Positions 25,378 through 33,308 of a stretch of 64,000 nucleotides of DNA are shown in pieces. A program made the position numbers and the translations under genes. The DNA lies in the NCBI RefSeq assembly GCF_900113375.1, contig NZ_FOPC01000003.1, positions 124,001-188,000 of the forward strand, written 5' to 3'. The notes beneath the pieces are model-generated. The model did not search any database. It was given only the letters and a program-made list of their open reading frames with translations, and was not told the DNA's origin. The stretch is from Algoriphagus hitonicola (GTDB lineage Bacteria > Bacteroidota > Bacteroidia > Cytophagales > Cyclobacteriaceae). Within the stretch, counting starts at the first letter, position 1. The number at the start of each line of letters is the position of its first letter.

Positions 25378-25662
25378 ATGGCTGCATTTGTGATTGTAGA
25401 GGCGGATATTTTTGATTCTGCCGTGTATGATGAATACAAAAAACTAACCCCGGCTACAGTGGCTGCTCACGGGGGTAAATTTGTTCTTCGTGGAAATCCC
25501 GTCGAAGCTTTGGAGGGCGAATGGAAACACGACCGATTGGTCATGCTCGAATTTCCAGATAAAAAAAGTGCAAGGGATTGGTATTATTCTAAGGAATATC
25601 AAACAGCAAAGGAAATTCGGTCGAAAGGTTCCACTGCAAAATTTCTTTTGATAGAGCAATAA
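25378..25662 (+). CDS. DUF1330 family protein
   Basis: This 94-residue dimeric alpha/beta-barrel (ferredoxin-like) protein reads FVIVEADIFDSAVYDEYKKLTPATVAAHGGKFVLRGNPVEALEGEWKHDRLVMLEFPDKKSARDWYYSKEYQTAKEIR. The HGG(K/R)F-x-x-RG and the W-x-x-S-x-E-Y-x-x motif are diagnostic of DUF1330. Members are small cytoplasmic proteins of unknown activity related to monooxygenase-like folds. It is 40 bp after the TolC gene and may be read through from it. Confidence 0.88.
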   Translation: MAAFVIVEADIFDSAVYDEYKKLTPATVAAHGGKFVLRGNPVEALEGEWKHDRLVMLEFPDKKSARDWYYSKEYQTAKEIRSKGSTAKFLLIEQ

Positions 25663-25788
25663 TTATTTTTGGCATTTTTATTGGTATGAAATACAATATT
25701 GTGAATATGCAGAAGTTTATTTGCTTCCTTCACTCTAAAATTTTACTTCAAACAACCTTAAAGTTCAATTACCCTTAAAAATGTTCAA

Positions 25789-26436
25789 ATGAAAAAACAT
25801 CTATCTATCACCCAAAAAATGCTTGCCCCCGCAGTGGTTCTGTTTGGTGCAGTAGCTTGTATTTCGGAGACCGAGACACCCCTGATCCACCAGTCTCAAG
25901 TAGAAATTGCCACCACGGAAGAAGGTGGTGAGAATCTCAAGAAAGGCGGATTTATGCCTTATGAAGAATCCTTTGTGAATCAAATTTTTCCTCAAACGAT
26001 TAATGAGGGAGAATTTGCAGGCTTTTATTTACCTGGGACAGGAACTGGAAAGGCAAGAGGGGCAGGCAAAGTATTCTCCTTTATCAATCAGCGTCCGATT
26101 TCTGATACAGAGTCTATGCCAGCACCCGTTACTTTGTTCTTTGAGGAGCAATTGGAAGGTTTTGGAATCGTGGATATTCCTCAGAACGTAAATTCGGTAA
26201 CAGTAAGTGAAAGTGGTAATGCTATTTTCTTTGAAAGTGGAATCAATCGAGTCATTGGATTAACTCCAGAGGGTTTGGTTAAATTTGAAGCAGAAATTAC
26301 CATTGTCGGAGGAACCAAAAAATTTAAAAATGCCACGGGCGAAGGAAAGCTGACTGGGTCTTACGATGCCGATCCAAACAGTCTCAATGCAGGTCAAGGG
26401 ACTTCTAAAATTGAGGCCTTGATTAAATTGAACTAA
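25789..26436 (+). CDS. Exported lipoprotein of unknown function
   Basis: This 215-residue protein has a lipoprotein-type N-terminus (MKKHLSITQKMLAPAVVLFGAVAC, Cys24). The mature part is rich in Gly, Ser, Thr and beta-strand patterns; the C-terminal half (AIFFESGINRVIGLTPEGLVKFEAEITIVGGTKKFKNATGEGKLTGSYDAD) resembles the allene-oxide-cyclase-like or DUF-type barrel in which KFKNATG(E/S)G is repeated in many exported proteins. I cannot assign a function. It is a single-gene unit with its own terminator. Confidence 0.65.
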   Translation: MKKHLSITQKMLAPAVVLFGAVACISETETPLIHQSQVEIATTEEGGENLKKGGFMPYEESFVNQIFPQTINEGEFAGFYLPGTGTGKARGAGKVFSFINQRPISDTESMPAPVTLFFEEQLEGFGIVDIPQNVNSVTVSESGNAIFFESGINRVIGLTPEGLVKFEAEITIVGGTKKFKNATGEGKLTGSYDADPNSLNAGQGTSKIEALIKLN

Positions 26437-26451
26437 TCAACAGAAACTACC

Positions 26452-26484
26452 AAAAAGGATGGTCTCGCGATCATCCTTTTTTTT
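26452..26484 (+). terminator. Rho-independent terminator
   Basis: A 10-bp stem AAAAAGGATG (26452-26461) / CATCCTTTTT (26472-26481) with a 10-nt loop and a T run follows 15 nt after the lipoprotein stop. Confidence 0.85.
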
Positions 26485-26577
26485 GTGCATCAGAAAGCGA
26501 TTCCGTAGATTTTTAAGGCAATAAATCATGTATTTTTAGATGGAATCGGTAATTTGACAGCTGTGATTCACACTACC

Positions 26578-27567
26578 ATGAAAAAAGTAATTACCCTAGG
26601 TGAAGTGATGCTTCGACTTTCTCCACCGGCTCACCAGCGATTTTTACAAGCCCAAAGTTTTGAAATTGAGTTTGGAGGATCGGAGGCTAATGTGGGAGCT
26701 AATCTCGCCGCGTGGGGAATTTCCGTTCAGCATCTCAGCGCTTTTCCCCCTCATGAATTGGGTCAAGCAGCAATAGCCAAACTCAGACAATTGGGGATTG
26801 ATACTCGCTTTTGTTATCTCAGAGATGGTCGTTTGGGAACCTATTTTCTCGAAAAAGGAGCGCTTGACCGAGGTTCAAAAATTATATATGATCGGGAGCA
26901 TTCCAGTTTTTCAAAGCTTGATCCTGATATTGTGGATTGGGAGGAACTTTTTGAAAATGCTGATTGGCTTCATTGGTCCGGAATTTCACCGGCGATTTCC
27001 GAATCCACCGCTCGGCTTACCTTGCGGGCTGTAACGGAAGCCCAAAAGAAAGGAGTAAAGGTAAGTGGTGATTTAAACTATCGAAGTAATCTCTGGAGCT
27101 ATGGCAAAGCAGCTCATGAAATCATGCCTGAATTATTGAAAGCTACTCAAGTTATGATTGCGGGAAAGCGTGATTTTGAGCAATGCCTGAATCTGGGTTT
27201 TAAGGATTTTGAGGATGCAGCTAGCTATGCCTTTGAGAAATTTGATCAGCTGGAGTGGATTAGTCAGACTCATCGGGTTACCCATTCAGCTTCGCACAAT
27301 ACCATATCTGCGGAACTCCATTCGCGGGATAATTCCTTTCAATCAAAGTCCTATGATTTGACTCCAATAGTGGATCGGGTAGGGACGGGTGATGCCTTTG
27401 CTGCGGGATTGATTTATGGTCTTTTACACACTACACCTCAAGAAAGCATTGAAATGGCAATGGCTGCCGGAGCCTTAAAGCACAGCGTTCCCGGAGATCA
27501 GCTACATGCTAGTCTTGAAGAAATCCGTGAAGTCATGGCCGGAGTATCAGGCCGAATCAAACGTTAA
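26578..27567 (+). CDS. kdgK: 2-keto-3-deoxygluconate kinase (PfkB family)
   Basis: This 329-residue sugar kinase phosphorylates 2-keto-3-deoxygluconate to KDPG with ATP. Start chosen at ATG 26578 (MKKVITLGEVMLRLSPP); the frame is open from TTG 26554 but ATG fits the family. PfkB motifs: FGGSEANVGANLAAWG near residue 33 and the catalytic DRVGTGDAFAAGLIYG (GTGD with Asp base). It is followed 2 nt later by a KDPG aldolase gene, which makes the KDG substrate far more likely than fructose or ribokinase activity. The pair feeds breakdown products of uronates or pectin/alginate into pyruvate and glyceraldehyde-3-phosphate. Confidence 0.85.
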   Translation: MKKVITLGEVMLRLSPPAHQRFLQAQSFEIEFGGSEANVGANLAAWGISVQHLSAFPPHELGQAAIAKLRQLGIDTRFCYLRDGRLGTYFLEKGALDRGSKIIYDREHSSFSKLDPDIVDWEELFENADWLHWSGISPAISESTARLTLRAVTEAQKKGVKVSGDLNYRSNLWSYGKAAHEIMPELLKATQVMIAGKRDFEQCLNLGFKDFEDAASYAFEKFDQLEWISQTHRVTHSASHNTISAELHSRDNSFQSKSYDLTPIVDRVGTGDAFAAGLIYGLLHTTPQESIEMAMAAGALKHSVPGDQLHASLEEIREVMAGVSGRIKR

Positions 27568-27569
27568 CT

Positions 27570-28232
27570 ATGAGAAATCCAACGAGTCCTTTTATCCAAA
27601 AAATGCATCAGGCTGGAGTGATGCCTATCTTTTATCATTCTGATGAAACCGTATGCCTCAAACTTTTAGAAACCGCCTACGAAGGAGGCATTAGAGTGAT
27701 CGAATTGGTCAATCGGGGAGAGGCGGCGCCAAAGGTTTTTCCAGCTTTGAAAAAATTGGCGGAAACACTCCCCGGGCTTTCTTTGGGAATAGGAACTATT
27801 TATCATCCATGGCAAGCTGAAGAATTCATTTACATGGGTGCTGAATTTATCGTGGCCCCTGTGATGAATGAGAAGTTGGGGGAATATTGTCAAAAAATTG
27901 ACATGACCTGGGTACCTGGCTGTGCAACATTGACTGAGATTTTTAAGGCCACGGAACTCGGGGCCGAGTTGGTGAAAATTTATCCTGCGAATATTCTTAC
28001 TCCTGATTTTGTACCTGCAGTTCACGCCGTTTTGCCAAAAGTAGAAGTTATCCCAACGGGAGGAGTGGAGCCCAACCTCGAAAGTATCAAGCCCTGGTTT
28101 GATGCAGGCGTACTTTGTGTGGGAATGGGTTCTCAACTCATGCGAAAAGACTGGATTGAGGCAGGAGAATTTTCCAAGATTTCGGATTCTATCAAATCTG
28201 TAGTTCAGTGGATTGATCAGATCAAAAAATAA
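27570..28232 (+). CDS. eda: KDPG/KHG aldolase
   Basis: This 220-residue class I aldolase splits KDPG into pyruvate and glyceraldehyde-3-phosphate. Visible motifs are IRVIELVNRGEAA (usually EitLRt-type, with catalytic Glu), SLGIGTIYHPWQAEEFIYMGAEFIVAP, the WVPGCATLTE loop and the Schiff-base Lys in ELVKIYPAN. PTGGVEPN forms the phosphate site. The Asn/Arg variation at the first motif (LVNRG instead of LRT) is common in the Bacteroidota branch. It is directly downstream of kdgK. Confidence 0.85.
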   Translation: MRNPTSPFIQKMHQAGVMPIFYHSDETVCLKLLETAYEGGIRVIELVNRGEAAPKVFPALKKLAETLPGLSLGIGTIYHPWQAEEFIYMGAEFIVAPVMNEKLGEYCQKIDMTWVPGCATLTEIFKATELGAELVKIYPANILTPDFVPAVHAVLPKVEVIPTGGVEPNLESIKPWFDAGVLCVGMGSQLMRKDWIEAGEFSKISDSIKSVVQWIDQIKK

Positions 28233-28257
28233 AAGGGAGCCAAATGACTCCCTTTTT
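28231..28257. terminator. Bidirectional terminator between eda and peroxiredoxin
   Basis: A 9-bp stem AAAAGGGAG (28231-28239) / CTCCCTTTT (28248-28256) with an 8-nt loop and T run lies between convergent genes. Confidence 0.85.
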
Positions 28258-28258
28258 A

Positions 28259-28894
28259 TTACAAATTGGGTTGCGGAGTAGTCCGCAAATAAGGTTTGAT
28301 CACTTTATGACCTTTGGGAAATTTACCAGGAATATCCTCGTCTTTGATCGCTGGAGCGATTACGACATCTTCGCCGTGTTTCCAGTTTGCTGGAGTAGCT
28401 ACAGAATAATTCGCCGTCAATTGAAGCGAATCAATCACCCGAAGCAATTCTTCAAAATTACGACCGGTAGAAGCCGGGTAAGTAATGATCAGTTTGATTT
28501 TTTTGTCATTGCCAATGATAAAAACTGATCTTACGGTAAAATTCTCATTGGAATTTGGGTGAATCATGTCATAGAGCTCAGAAACTTTTTTGTCCTCATC
28601 TGCAATAATGGGGAAATTCACCTCGGTGTTTTGAGTTTCATTGATATCAGAAATCCAACCTTTGTGGCTTTCCAATCCATCCACACTTAAAGCCAACACT
28701 TTGGTGTTTCGTTTTTCAAATTCATCTTTGAGCTTGGCTACTGTGCCAAGTTCGGTCGTACATACAGGCGTATAATCTGCTGGATGAGAGAAAAGTACAC
28801 CCCAGCCATCACCCAAATACTCATAAAAGTCAATCTTACCTTGACTTGTCTCAGCTTGAAAATTTGGAGCTAAATCTCCTAATCGTAATGTCAT
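28259..28894 (-). CDS. 1-Cys peroxiredoxin (Prx6-type)
   Basis: This 211-residue peroxidase starts at ATG 28894 (MTLRLGDLAPNFQAETSQG). The catalytic motif HPADYTPVCTTELG places peroxidatic Cys45; no second conserved Cys is visible in the resolving position, and the C-terminal arm (VATPANWKHGEDVVIAPAIKDEDIPGKFPKG) is that of Prx6/1-Cys proteins. It reduces peroxides in the cytoplasm. It is divergent from the arsenosugar operon, so the 147-bp region between them may carry both promoters; TTTG and CACCTTTA 19 nt apart on the minus strand are a weak candidate for its own. Confidence 0.9.
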   Translation of the reverse strand: MTLRLGDLAPNFQAETSQGKIDFYEYLGDGWGVLFSHPADYTPVCTTELGTVAKLKDEFEKRNTKVLALSVDGLESHKGWISDINETQNTEVNFPIIADEDKKVSELYDMIHPNSNENFTVRSVFIIGNDKKIKLIITYPASTGRNFEELLRVIDSLQLTANYSVATPANWKHGEDVVIAPAIKDEDIPGKFPKGHKVIKPYLRTTPQPNL

Positions 28895-29041
28895 AATGGT
28901 TTTGTTTTTAAAGTCTATAGGGATAATAGGATAAAGGTGCAAAATGTTCCCAAAAAGACAAATAATAACATTCCGGCTTTTCTTGTGTTTTTTTTCCTAT
29001 AACTTCAATCCATTAATAATTGTCAATTCGTATATCTGAAC

Positions 29042-29374
29042 ATGAAAACGTACTACAACCCAGAGGATTTAAAAAAATTTGGTAAAATCGGCGATCTGCA
29101 AAAGCCCCTTGCTGATAAATTTTTCGATTACTACGGTGAAGTTTTTGCCGAAGGGGCTCTTACTGCAAGAGAAAAATCATTAATAGCGTTAGCGGTAGCC
29201 CACGCCATACAATGCCCCTATTGTATCGATGCCTATACCACAGACACGCTCGAAAAAGGCTGTGACGAAGAACAAATGATGGAAGCCGTGCATGTCGCTG
29301 CAGCAATCAGAGGTGGAGCATCTTTGGTTCACGCCACCCAAATGATGAATAAAATCAATGAAATCTCGATGTAA
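29042..29374 (+). CDS. AhpD-like peroxidase-family protein of the arsenosugar operon
   Basis: This 110-residue carboxymuconolactone decarboxylase/AhpD-fold protein has the redox CxxC (Cys58-Pro-Tyr-Cys61) in AVAHAIQCPYCIDAYTTDTLEKGCDEEQMMEAVHVAA. A protein of this type is regularly the neighbour of ArsS in arsenosugar clusters (arsenosugar biosynthesis-associated peroxidase-like protein). I infer that it handles thiol or arsenic redox chemistry. It is the first gene of the operon, 5 nt before arsS. Confidence 0.85.
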   Translation: MKTYYNPEDLKKFGKIGDLQKPLADKFFDYYGEVFAEGALTAREKSLIALAVAHAIQCPYCIDAYTTDTLEKGCDEEQMMEAVHVAAAIRGGASLVHATQMMNKINEISM

Positions 29375-29379
29375 TCCGA

Positions 29380-30423
29380 ATGAAGTCTCTCAAAGCACTA
29401 GAAAATCCAATAGCAGAACCCGCATTTGAACTTGAAATTTTAGAGCAAAGTGGCATTGAGCCTTTTGAAAACAAACTGGATTCAATCGGTCTTTTTCCGC
29501 TAAAACCCACCCAAATTGAGATTTTGCAAATCAATATGGGGAAAATGTGTAATCAAGTCTGTAAGCATTGCCATGTAGATGCCGGACCGGATCGTAAGGA
29601 AATTATGACTCGTGAGACGATGGGGGATTGTTTGGAGGTGATCAGAAATAACCAGATAAATACTATTGATTTAACGGGAGGAGCTCCTGAAATGAACCCA
29701 GATTTCAGATGGTTTATCGAAGAAATCCGAAAAATAAATACTGAGTGCACCATCATTGTCCGATGTAATCTCACCATTATTTTGGCTAATCCCAAGTACC
29801 ATGATTTGCCTGATTTTTATAAAAAACATCAGATCGAAGTCGTCTCCTCTTTGCCTTATTTTACGGCCATGAAAACGGATTCGCAGCGGGGAAATGGGGT
29901 TTTTGACAGAAGCATCAGGGCGCTTCAGATGCTCAATGAAGTCGGATATGGCATGCCTGATTCCGGTTTGATTTTAAATTTGGTCTATAACCCATCCGGG
30001 GCCTTTTTACCTCCGGCACAGGAAGCCTTGCAAGCTGAATTTAAGAAAAAACTCAAAGATAAATTTGATATCCATTTCAATTCGCTATTTACCATCACCA
30101 ATATCCCGATAAGTCGGTTTTTGGAATACTTGATCCGAAGTGAGAACTACGAAGATTATATGGAAAAACTCCTTCAAAGCTTTAATCCCGTCGCTGCCCA
30201 AAATGTAATGTGCCGGAACACGATTTCGGTTGGTTGGGACGGATTTCTCTTTGATTGTGACTTTAACCAAATGCTGGATTTAAAGGTAGATACTGTAGAT
30301 AGTCAGCATATTTCGGACTGGAATACCCGGTCACTCAGCAATCGTTCTATTATTGTAAACAAACACTGTTTTGGGTGTACTGCAGGAGCCGGTTCAAGCT
30401 GCGGAGGAGCAACGGCGGAATGA
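29380..30423 (+). CDS. arsS: Radical SAM arsenosugar biosynthesis protein ArsS
   Basis: This 347-residue radical SAM enzyme has its 4Fe-4S motif at Cys57-x3-Cys61-x2-Cys64 (MCNQVCKHCHVDAGP), followed by IDLTGGAPEMNPDFRW. The C-terminal Cys cluster CFGCTAGAGSSCGG (Cys330, Cys333, Cys341) is typical. In characterised ArsS, dimethylarsenite is joined to a 5'-deoxyadenosyl group to start arsenosugars. Some relatives use selenocysteine in the C-terminal motif; here all positions are Cys and there is no in-frame TGA. The stop overlaps the next start (ATGA at 30420-30423). Confidence 0.92.
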   Translation: MKSLKALENPIAEPAFELEILEQSGIEPFENKLDSIGLFPLKPTQIEILQINMGKMCNQVCKHCHVDAGPDRKEIMTRETMGDCLEVIRNNQINTIDLTGGAPEMNPDFRWFIEEIRKINTECTIIVRCNLTIILANPKYHDLPDFYKKHQIEVVSSLPYFTAMKTDSQRGNGVFDRSIRALQMLNEVGYGMPDSGLILNLVYNPSGAFLPPAQEALQAEFKKKLKDKFDIHFNSLFTITNIPISRFLEYLIRSENYEDYMEKLLQSFNPVAAQNVMCRNTISVGWDGFLFDCDFNQMLDLKVDTVDSQHISDWNTRSLSNRSIIVNKHCFGCTAGAGSSCGGATAE

Positions 30424-31028
30424 AAAAAAGCGCGATCATCATTTTTCAAAAGAATGCCGAATTGGGTAAAGTAAAAACCCGCCTGGCCAAAGACGTCGGG
30501 GATGAAATTGCGTTACAGATTTACCATCAATTGTGTGCCTTTACCCACGAGGTTTGCAGGCAAGTATCGGTAGATAAATATCTTTATTTTTCCAGATTTA
30601 TATCTGAAATCCATTTCTCGGATTCTTCTTATTTTTTCCGTGTTCAACGAGGAGGAGATTTAGGAGAGCGGATGTCCAATGCCTTTGAGGATTTGTTTAA
30701 AAATGACTATGAAAAGATCCTGATCATCGGTACAGATTGTCCGGAAATCAGTTCGCATTTACTTGAAGAAGCTTTCTCGCTTTTGGATAAATCAGAGGTG
30801 GTCATTGGTCCTGCCGAAGATGGAGGATATTATCTATTGGGAATGAGGCGATTTTTTCCGCAGTTATTCCAAAATATCAGCTGGAGTACCTCCGAAGTGG
30901 TAAAACAAACTAAAAATAGATTAGAATCAGGCAAAATATCCTATCAATTATTGCCTGTTCATACCGATATTGATACGTTGGAAGACTGGAAAAAAATGAA
31001 AGACTTAATCGACCTTACTTATGAATAA
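30420..31028 (+). CDS. TIGR04282-type arsenosugar biosynthesis glycosyltransferase
   Basis: This is a 202-residue protein; I start it at ATG 30420 (MKKSAIIIFQKNAELGKVKTRLA), which overlaps the arsS stop by 4 nt. The nucleotidyl/glycosyl-transferase A fold is shown by FQKNAELGKVKTRLAKDVGDE, RGGDLGERMSNAFEDLF, ILIIGTDCPEIS and VIGPAEDGGYYLLG. This DUF2064/TIGR04282 family is found next to ArsS and ArsM in arsenosugar clusters. Its exact reaction is not established; I infer addition or activation of the sugar aglycone. Confidence 0.85.
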   Translation: MKKSAIIIFQKNAELGKVKTRLAKDVGDEIALQIYHQLCAFTHEVCRQVSVDKYLYFSRFISEIHFSDSSYFFRVQRGGDLGERMSNAFEDLFKNDYEKILIIGTDCPEISSHLLEEAFSLLDKSEVVIGPAEDGGYYLLGMRRFFPQLFQNISWSTSEVVKQTKNRLESGKISYQLLPVHTDIDTLEDWKKMKDLIDLTYE

Positions 31029-31992
31029 TTACCTCGACACGACCATAGACGTGTATGCCAAAGCGGCTCAAACACCAGACGTCGGGTTATGCTGCACTAC
31101 TTCACCCATCTGGCAATTTCCGGGATTAAAAATTCCCAAGATTATGCAGGAGATGAATTATGGCTGCGGCAGCACGGTTCATCCCCGAGACTTGGTCAAC
31201 AACCCTCGAATTCTTTATGTGGGTGTAGGTGGAGGAATGGAAGTCCTTCAGTTCTCTTACTTTTCTAGACAAGTATCCGGAGTGATTGGAGTTGACATTG
31301 TCGAGGATATGCTCGTAGCCTGTGACAAGAATCTACATCAAGCCGAAAAGGAAAACGATTGGTTTGAGCGGGATTTTGTTACGCTCCGAAAAGGAACGGC
31401 CTTGAATCTTCCGGTTAGTGATAATTCCATCGACGTCGCGGCTCAAAACTGCCTCTTCAATATTTTTACCCATGAAGATCTCAAGCAAGCCTTAGCTGAA
31501 ATGTACCGCGTGCTTAAACCGCACGGCAGACTTGTGCTCAGCGATCCCATAACAGAGGATCCCATGCCTCAGAAACTGAAAAATGATCCACGGCTAAGAG
31601 CGCTTTGCTTAAGTGGTTCACTTCCGCTGAATGAATATATCAAAATGACCACTGAAGCAGGCTTTGGTACAGTGGAGATTCGGGCCAAGCGACCTTACCG
31701 CGTATTGGCTCCTGGACAATACGAAACAGAAAAATTGATCGTATTGGAGTCGGTAGAAGTCTGTGCTATCAAGGATCCCATGCCTGAGGATGGTCCCTGC
31801 GTATTTACAGGGAAATCAGCGGTATATTTTGGTGACCAGGAATATTTTGATGACCAAAAGGGACATGTACTCATGCATAATCAGCCACTCGCTATTTGTG
31901 ATAAAACTGCAGCTGCTATTCAATCATTGGGTAGAGAGGATATTTTGATCACTGATTCCACTTACTTTTATGATGGGGGAGGCTGTTGTTAA
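31021..31992 (+). CDS. ArsM-like arsenic methyltransferase of the arsenosugar pathway
   Basis: This 323-residue SAM-dependent methyltransferase has motif I ILYVGVGGGMEVLQFSY, acidic GVDIVEDML, and the Cys residues expected for arsenic binding: Cys24-Cys25 (GLCCTTSPIW), the Cys in MNYGCGSTV, and a Cys-Cys terminus (GGGCC, 322-323). The CCTTSPIWQFPGLKIPK.M.EMNYGCGSTVHPRDL stretch is the signature of the ArsM-like proteins paired with ArsS. It would supply dimethylated arsenic to ArsS. It overlaps the previous gene by 8 nt and the next by 23 nt. Confidence 0.9.
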   Translation: MNNYLDTTIDVYAKAAQTPDVGLCCTTSPIWQFPGLKIPKIMQEMNYGCGSTVHPRDLVNNPRILYVGVGGGMEVLQFSYFSRQVSGVIGVDIVEDMLVACDKNLHQAEKENDWFERDFVTLRKGTALNLPVSDNSIDVAAQNCLFNIFTHEDLKQALAEMYRVLKPHGRLVLSDPITEDPMPQKLKNDPRLRALCLSGSLPLNEYIKMTTEAGFGTVEIRAKRPYRVLAPGQYETEKLIVLESVEVCAIKDPMPEDGPCVFTGKSAVYFGDQEYFDDQKGHVLMHNQPLAICDKTAAAIQSLGREDILITDSTYFYDGGGCC

Positions 31993-32602
31993 ATTGCGGC
32001 TTTTGGGCCCCATTTTAGGTTTATTCCTAGCTCTGGCCTGGGGGATTAATTTTGATGCCCAATCTCAAATTAAAACAGGCAAGTATGAAATTCGGGTAGC
32101 TGGATTTAAAATAGGCGACATGGAAGCAAAGCTCACCCAGTCTGGATTACAGCAATCGCTGCTAATTCAAAGTGATGTGAGTTTTTGGTTTTTTGGAAAA
32201 ATCTACCTCAATCATGAAATAAATTGTCAATATCGTGACGATCAGCTGATTTTGTCTCAGGTTACTTCTGAGTCCAACAAAGGAGATTTTTTCAGTAAAA
32301 TCGAATGGAATGAAAATCACTATAAGGTTGATGCAAAAACCTATGAGTACGAAAATAACAAGTCCATCGCCCAGATCATTGAGGGTAGTACCGCAAAGTT
32401 TTACTTCGAAAAACCCAATGACGGTGATTTTATTGTTTCAGAAACATTTGGATTGCTGAGCAAAGTAGAAGAAATAGAAAATGATGTATTTGAAATCGAA
32501 ATCAACGGAAACCGAAATCGATTTTATTATACAGGACAAGAACTGACCAAGGTGGTGGTTCAAAACCCAATAAAAAACTATGTGATTCAAAAGGTAAATT
32601 AA
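31970..32602 (+). CDS. DUF6134 exported protein in the arsenosugar operon
   Basis: This 210-residue protein begins inside the end of the ArsM-like gene (ATG at 31970, or 31973). Its N-terminus holds a hydrophobic signal or anchor (LLGPILGLFLALAWGINFDAQSQ). The rest is a beta-rich domain starting KTGKYEIRVAGFKIGDMEAKL, with no Cys in the mature part. The strand pattern is that of DUF6134/DUF3108-like periplasmic lipocalin-like proteins. The gene is in the arsenosugar operon between the methyltransferase and the second glycosyltransferase; an envelope role, such as product carriage, is inference. Confidence 0.75.
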   Translation: MMGEAVVKLRLLGPILGLFLALAWGINFDAQSQIKTGKYEIRVAGFKIGDMEAKLTQSGLQQSLLIQSDVSFWFFGKIYLNHEINCQYRDDQLILSQVTSESNKGDFFSKIEWNENHYKVDAKTYEYENNKSIAQIIEGSTAKFYFEKPNDGDFIVSETFGLLSKVEEIENDVFEIEINGNRNRFYYTGQELTKVVVQNPIKNYVIQKVN

Positions 32603-32609
32603 TTTTTTA

Positions 32610-33302
32610 ATGAAAATTTCAGTTATAATTCCCACACTTAATGAAAAGTTAAACCTTCAGGAATTGATTCCTCTACTCAAGAGGGAGTTGCAACATCTTC
32701 CCCATGAGATCATCGTCGTAGACGGAGGCAGCAATGACGGCAGTGAGGAATATTGCAAAGAGTCGGCTATCCATTTCGAACGAACCGAAAAATCATGTCG
32801 GGCTATTCAGATGAATTATGGGGCTAAGTTGGCAAGTGGGGAGATACTTTATTTTGTTCATGCCGATACCCGGCCCTTACCGGGTTTTTACCAGGATATT
32901 CTCAATGCCATGTTAAATGGTCATCAGGCTGGCTGCTATCGATATCGATTTGATCAAGGAAATTTTCTTCTTCGAATTAACGGCTGGTTCACCCGATTCA
33001 ACGGGCTTTTTTCTGGAGGGGGTGATCAGACTCTCTTTATCCATCATTCTATTTTCAAGGAGATTGGAGGTTTTGATGAGGAATATTGTATCATGGAGGA
33101 CTTTGAGCTCGTGCGAAGAATCAAAAAATATTTTCGATTCCATATTATTCCGAGATCGATTTTGGTTTCTGCCCGAAAATACGAGCAAAATAGTTGGATT
33201 AAAGTTCAATGGGCTAACTTGGTTGCTTTCCTATATTTTATGAAAAATCGAGATCCAAGAGAAATCCGTGATCGATATCATAAAATGCTCACCCACAGAT
33301 AA
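32610..33302 (+). CDS. TIGR04283-type arsenosugar biosynthesis glycosyltransferase
   Basis: This 230-residue GT-A family 2 enzyme has ISVIIPTLNEKLNLQELIPLL, the acidic IIVVDGGSNDGSEE, RAIQMNYGAKLASGEILYFVHADTRP (the HADT metal motif) and FSGGGDQTLFIHHSIFKEIGGFDE. No transmembrane segment is present. This TIGR04283 family is the second glycosyltransferase of arsenosugar clusters. It lies 7 nt after the DUF6134 gene and 6 nt before the VOC gene. Confidence 0.87.
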   Translation: MKISVIIPTLNEKLNLQELIPLLKRELQHLPHEIIVVDGGSNDGSEEYCKESAIHFERTEKSCRAIQMNYGAKLASGEILYFVHADTRPLPGFYQDILNAMLNGHQAGCYRYRFDQGNFLLRINGWFTRFNGLFSGGGDQTLFIHHSIFKEIGGFDEEYCIMEDFELVRRIKKYFRFHIIPRSILVSARKYEQNSWIKVQWANLVAFLYFMKNRDPREIRDRYHKMLTHR

Positions 33303-33308
33303 ATCCTA

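Noticed and set aside
30330..30423. Possible selenocysteine in the ArsS C-terminal motif
   Set aside because: All motif positions are Cys and no in-frame TGA precedes the true stop; no SECIS-like hairpin is needed.
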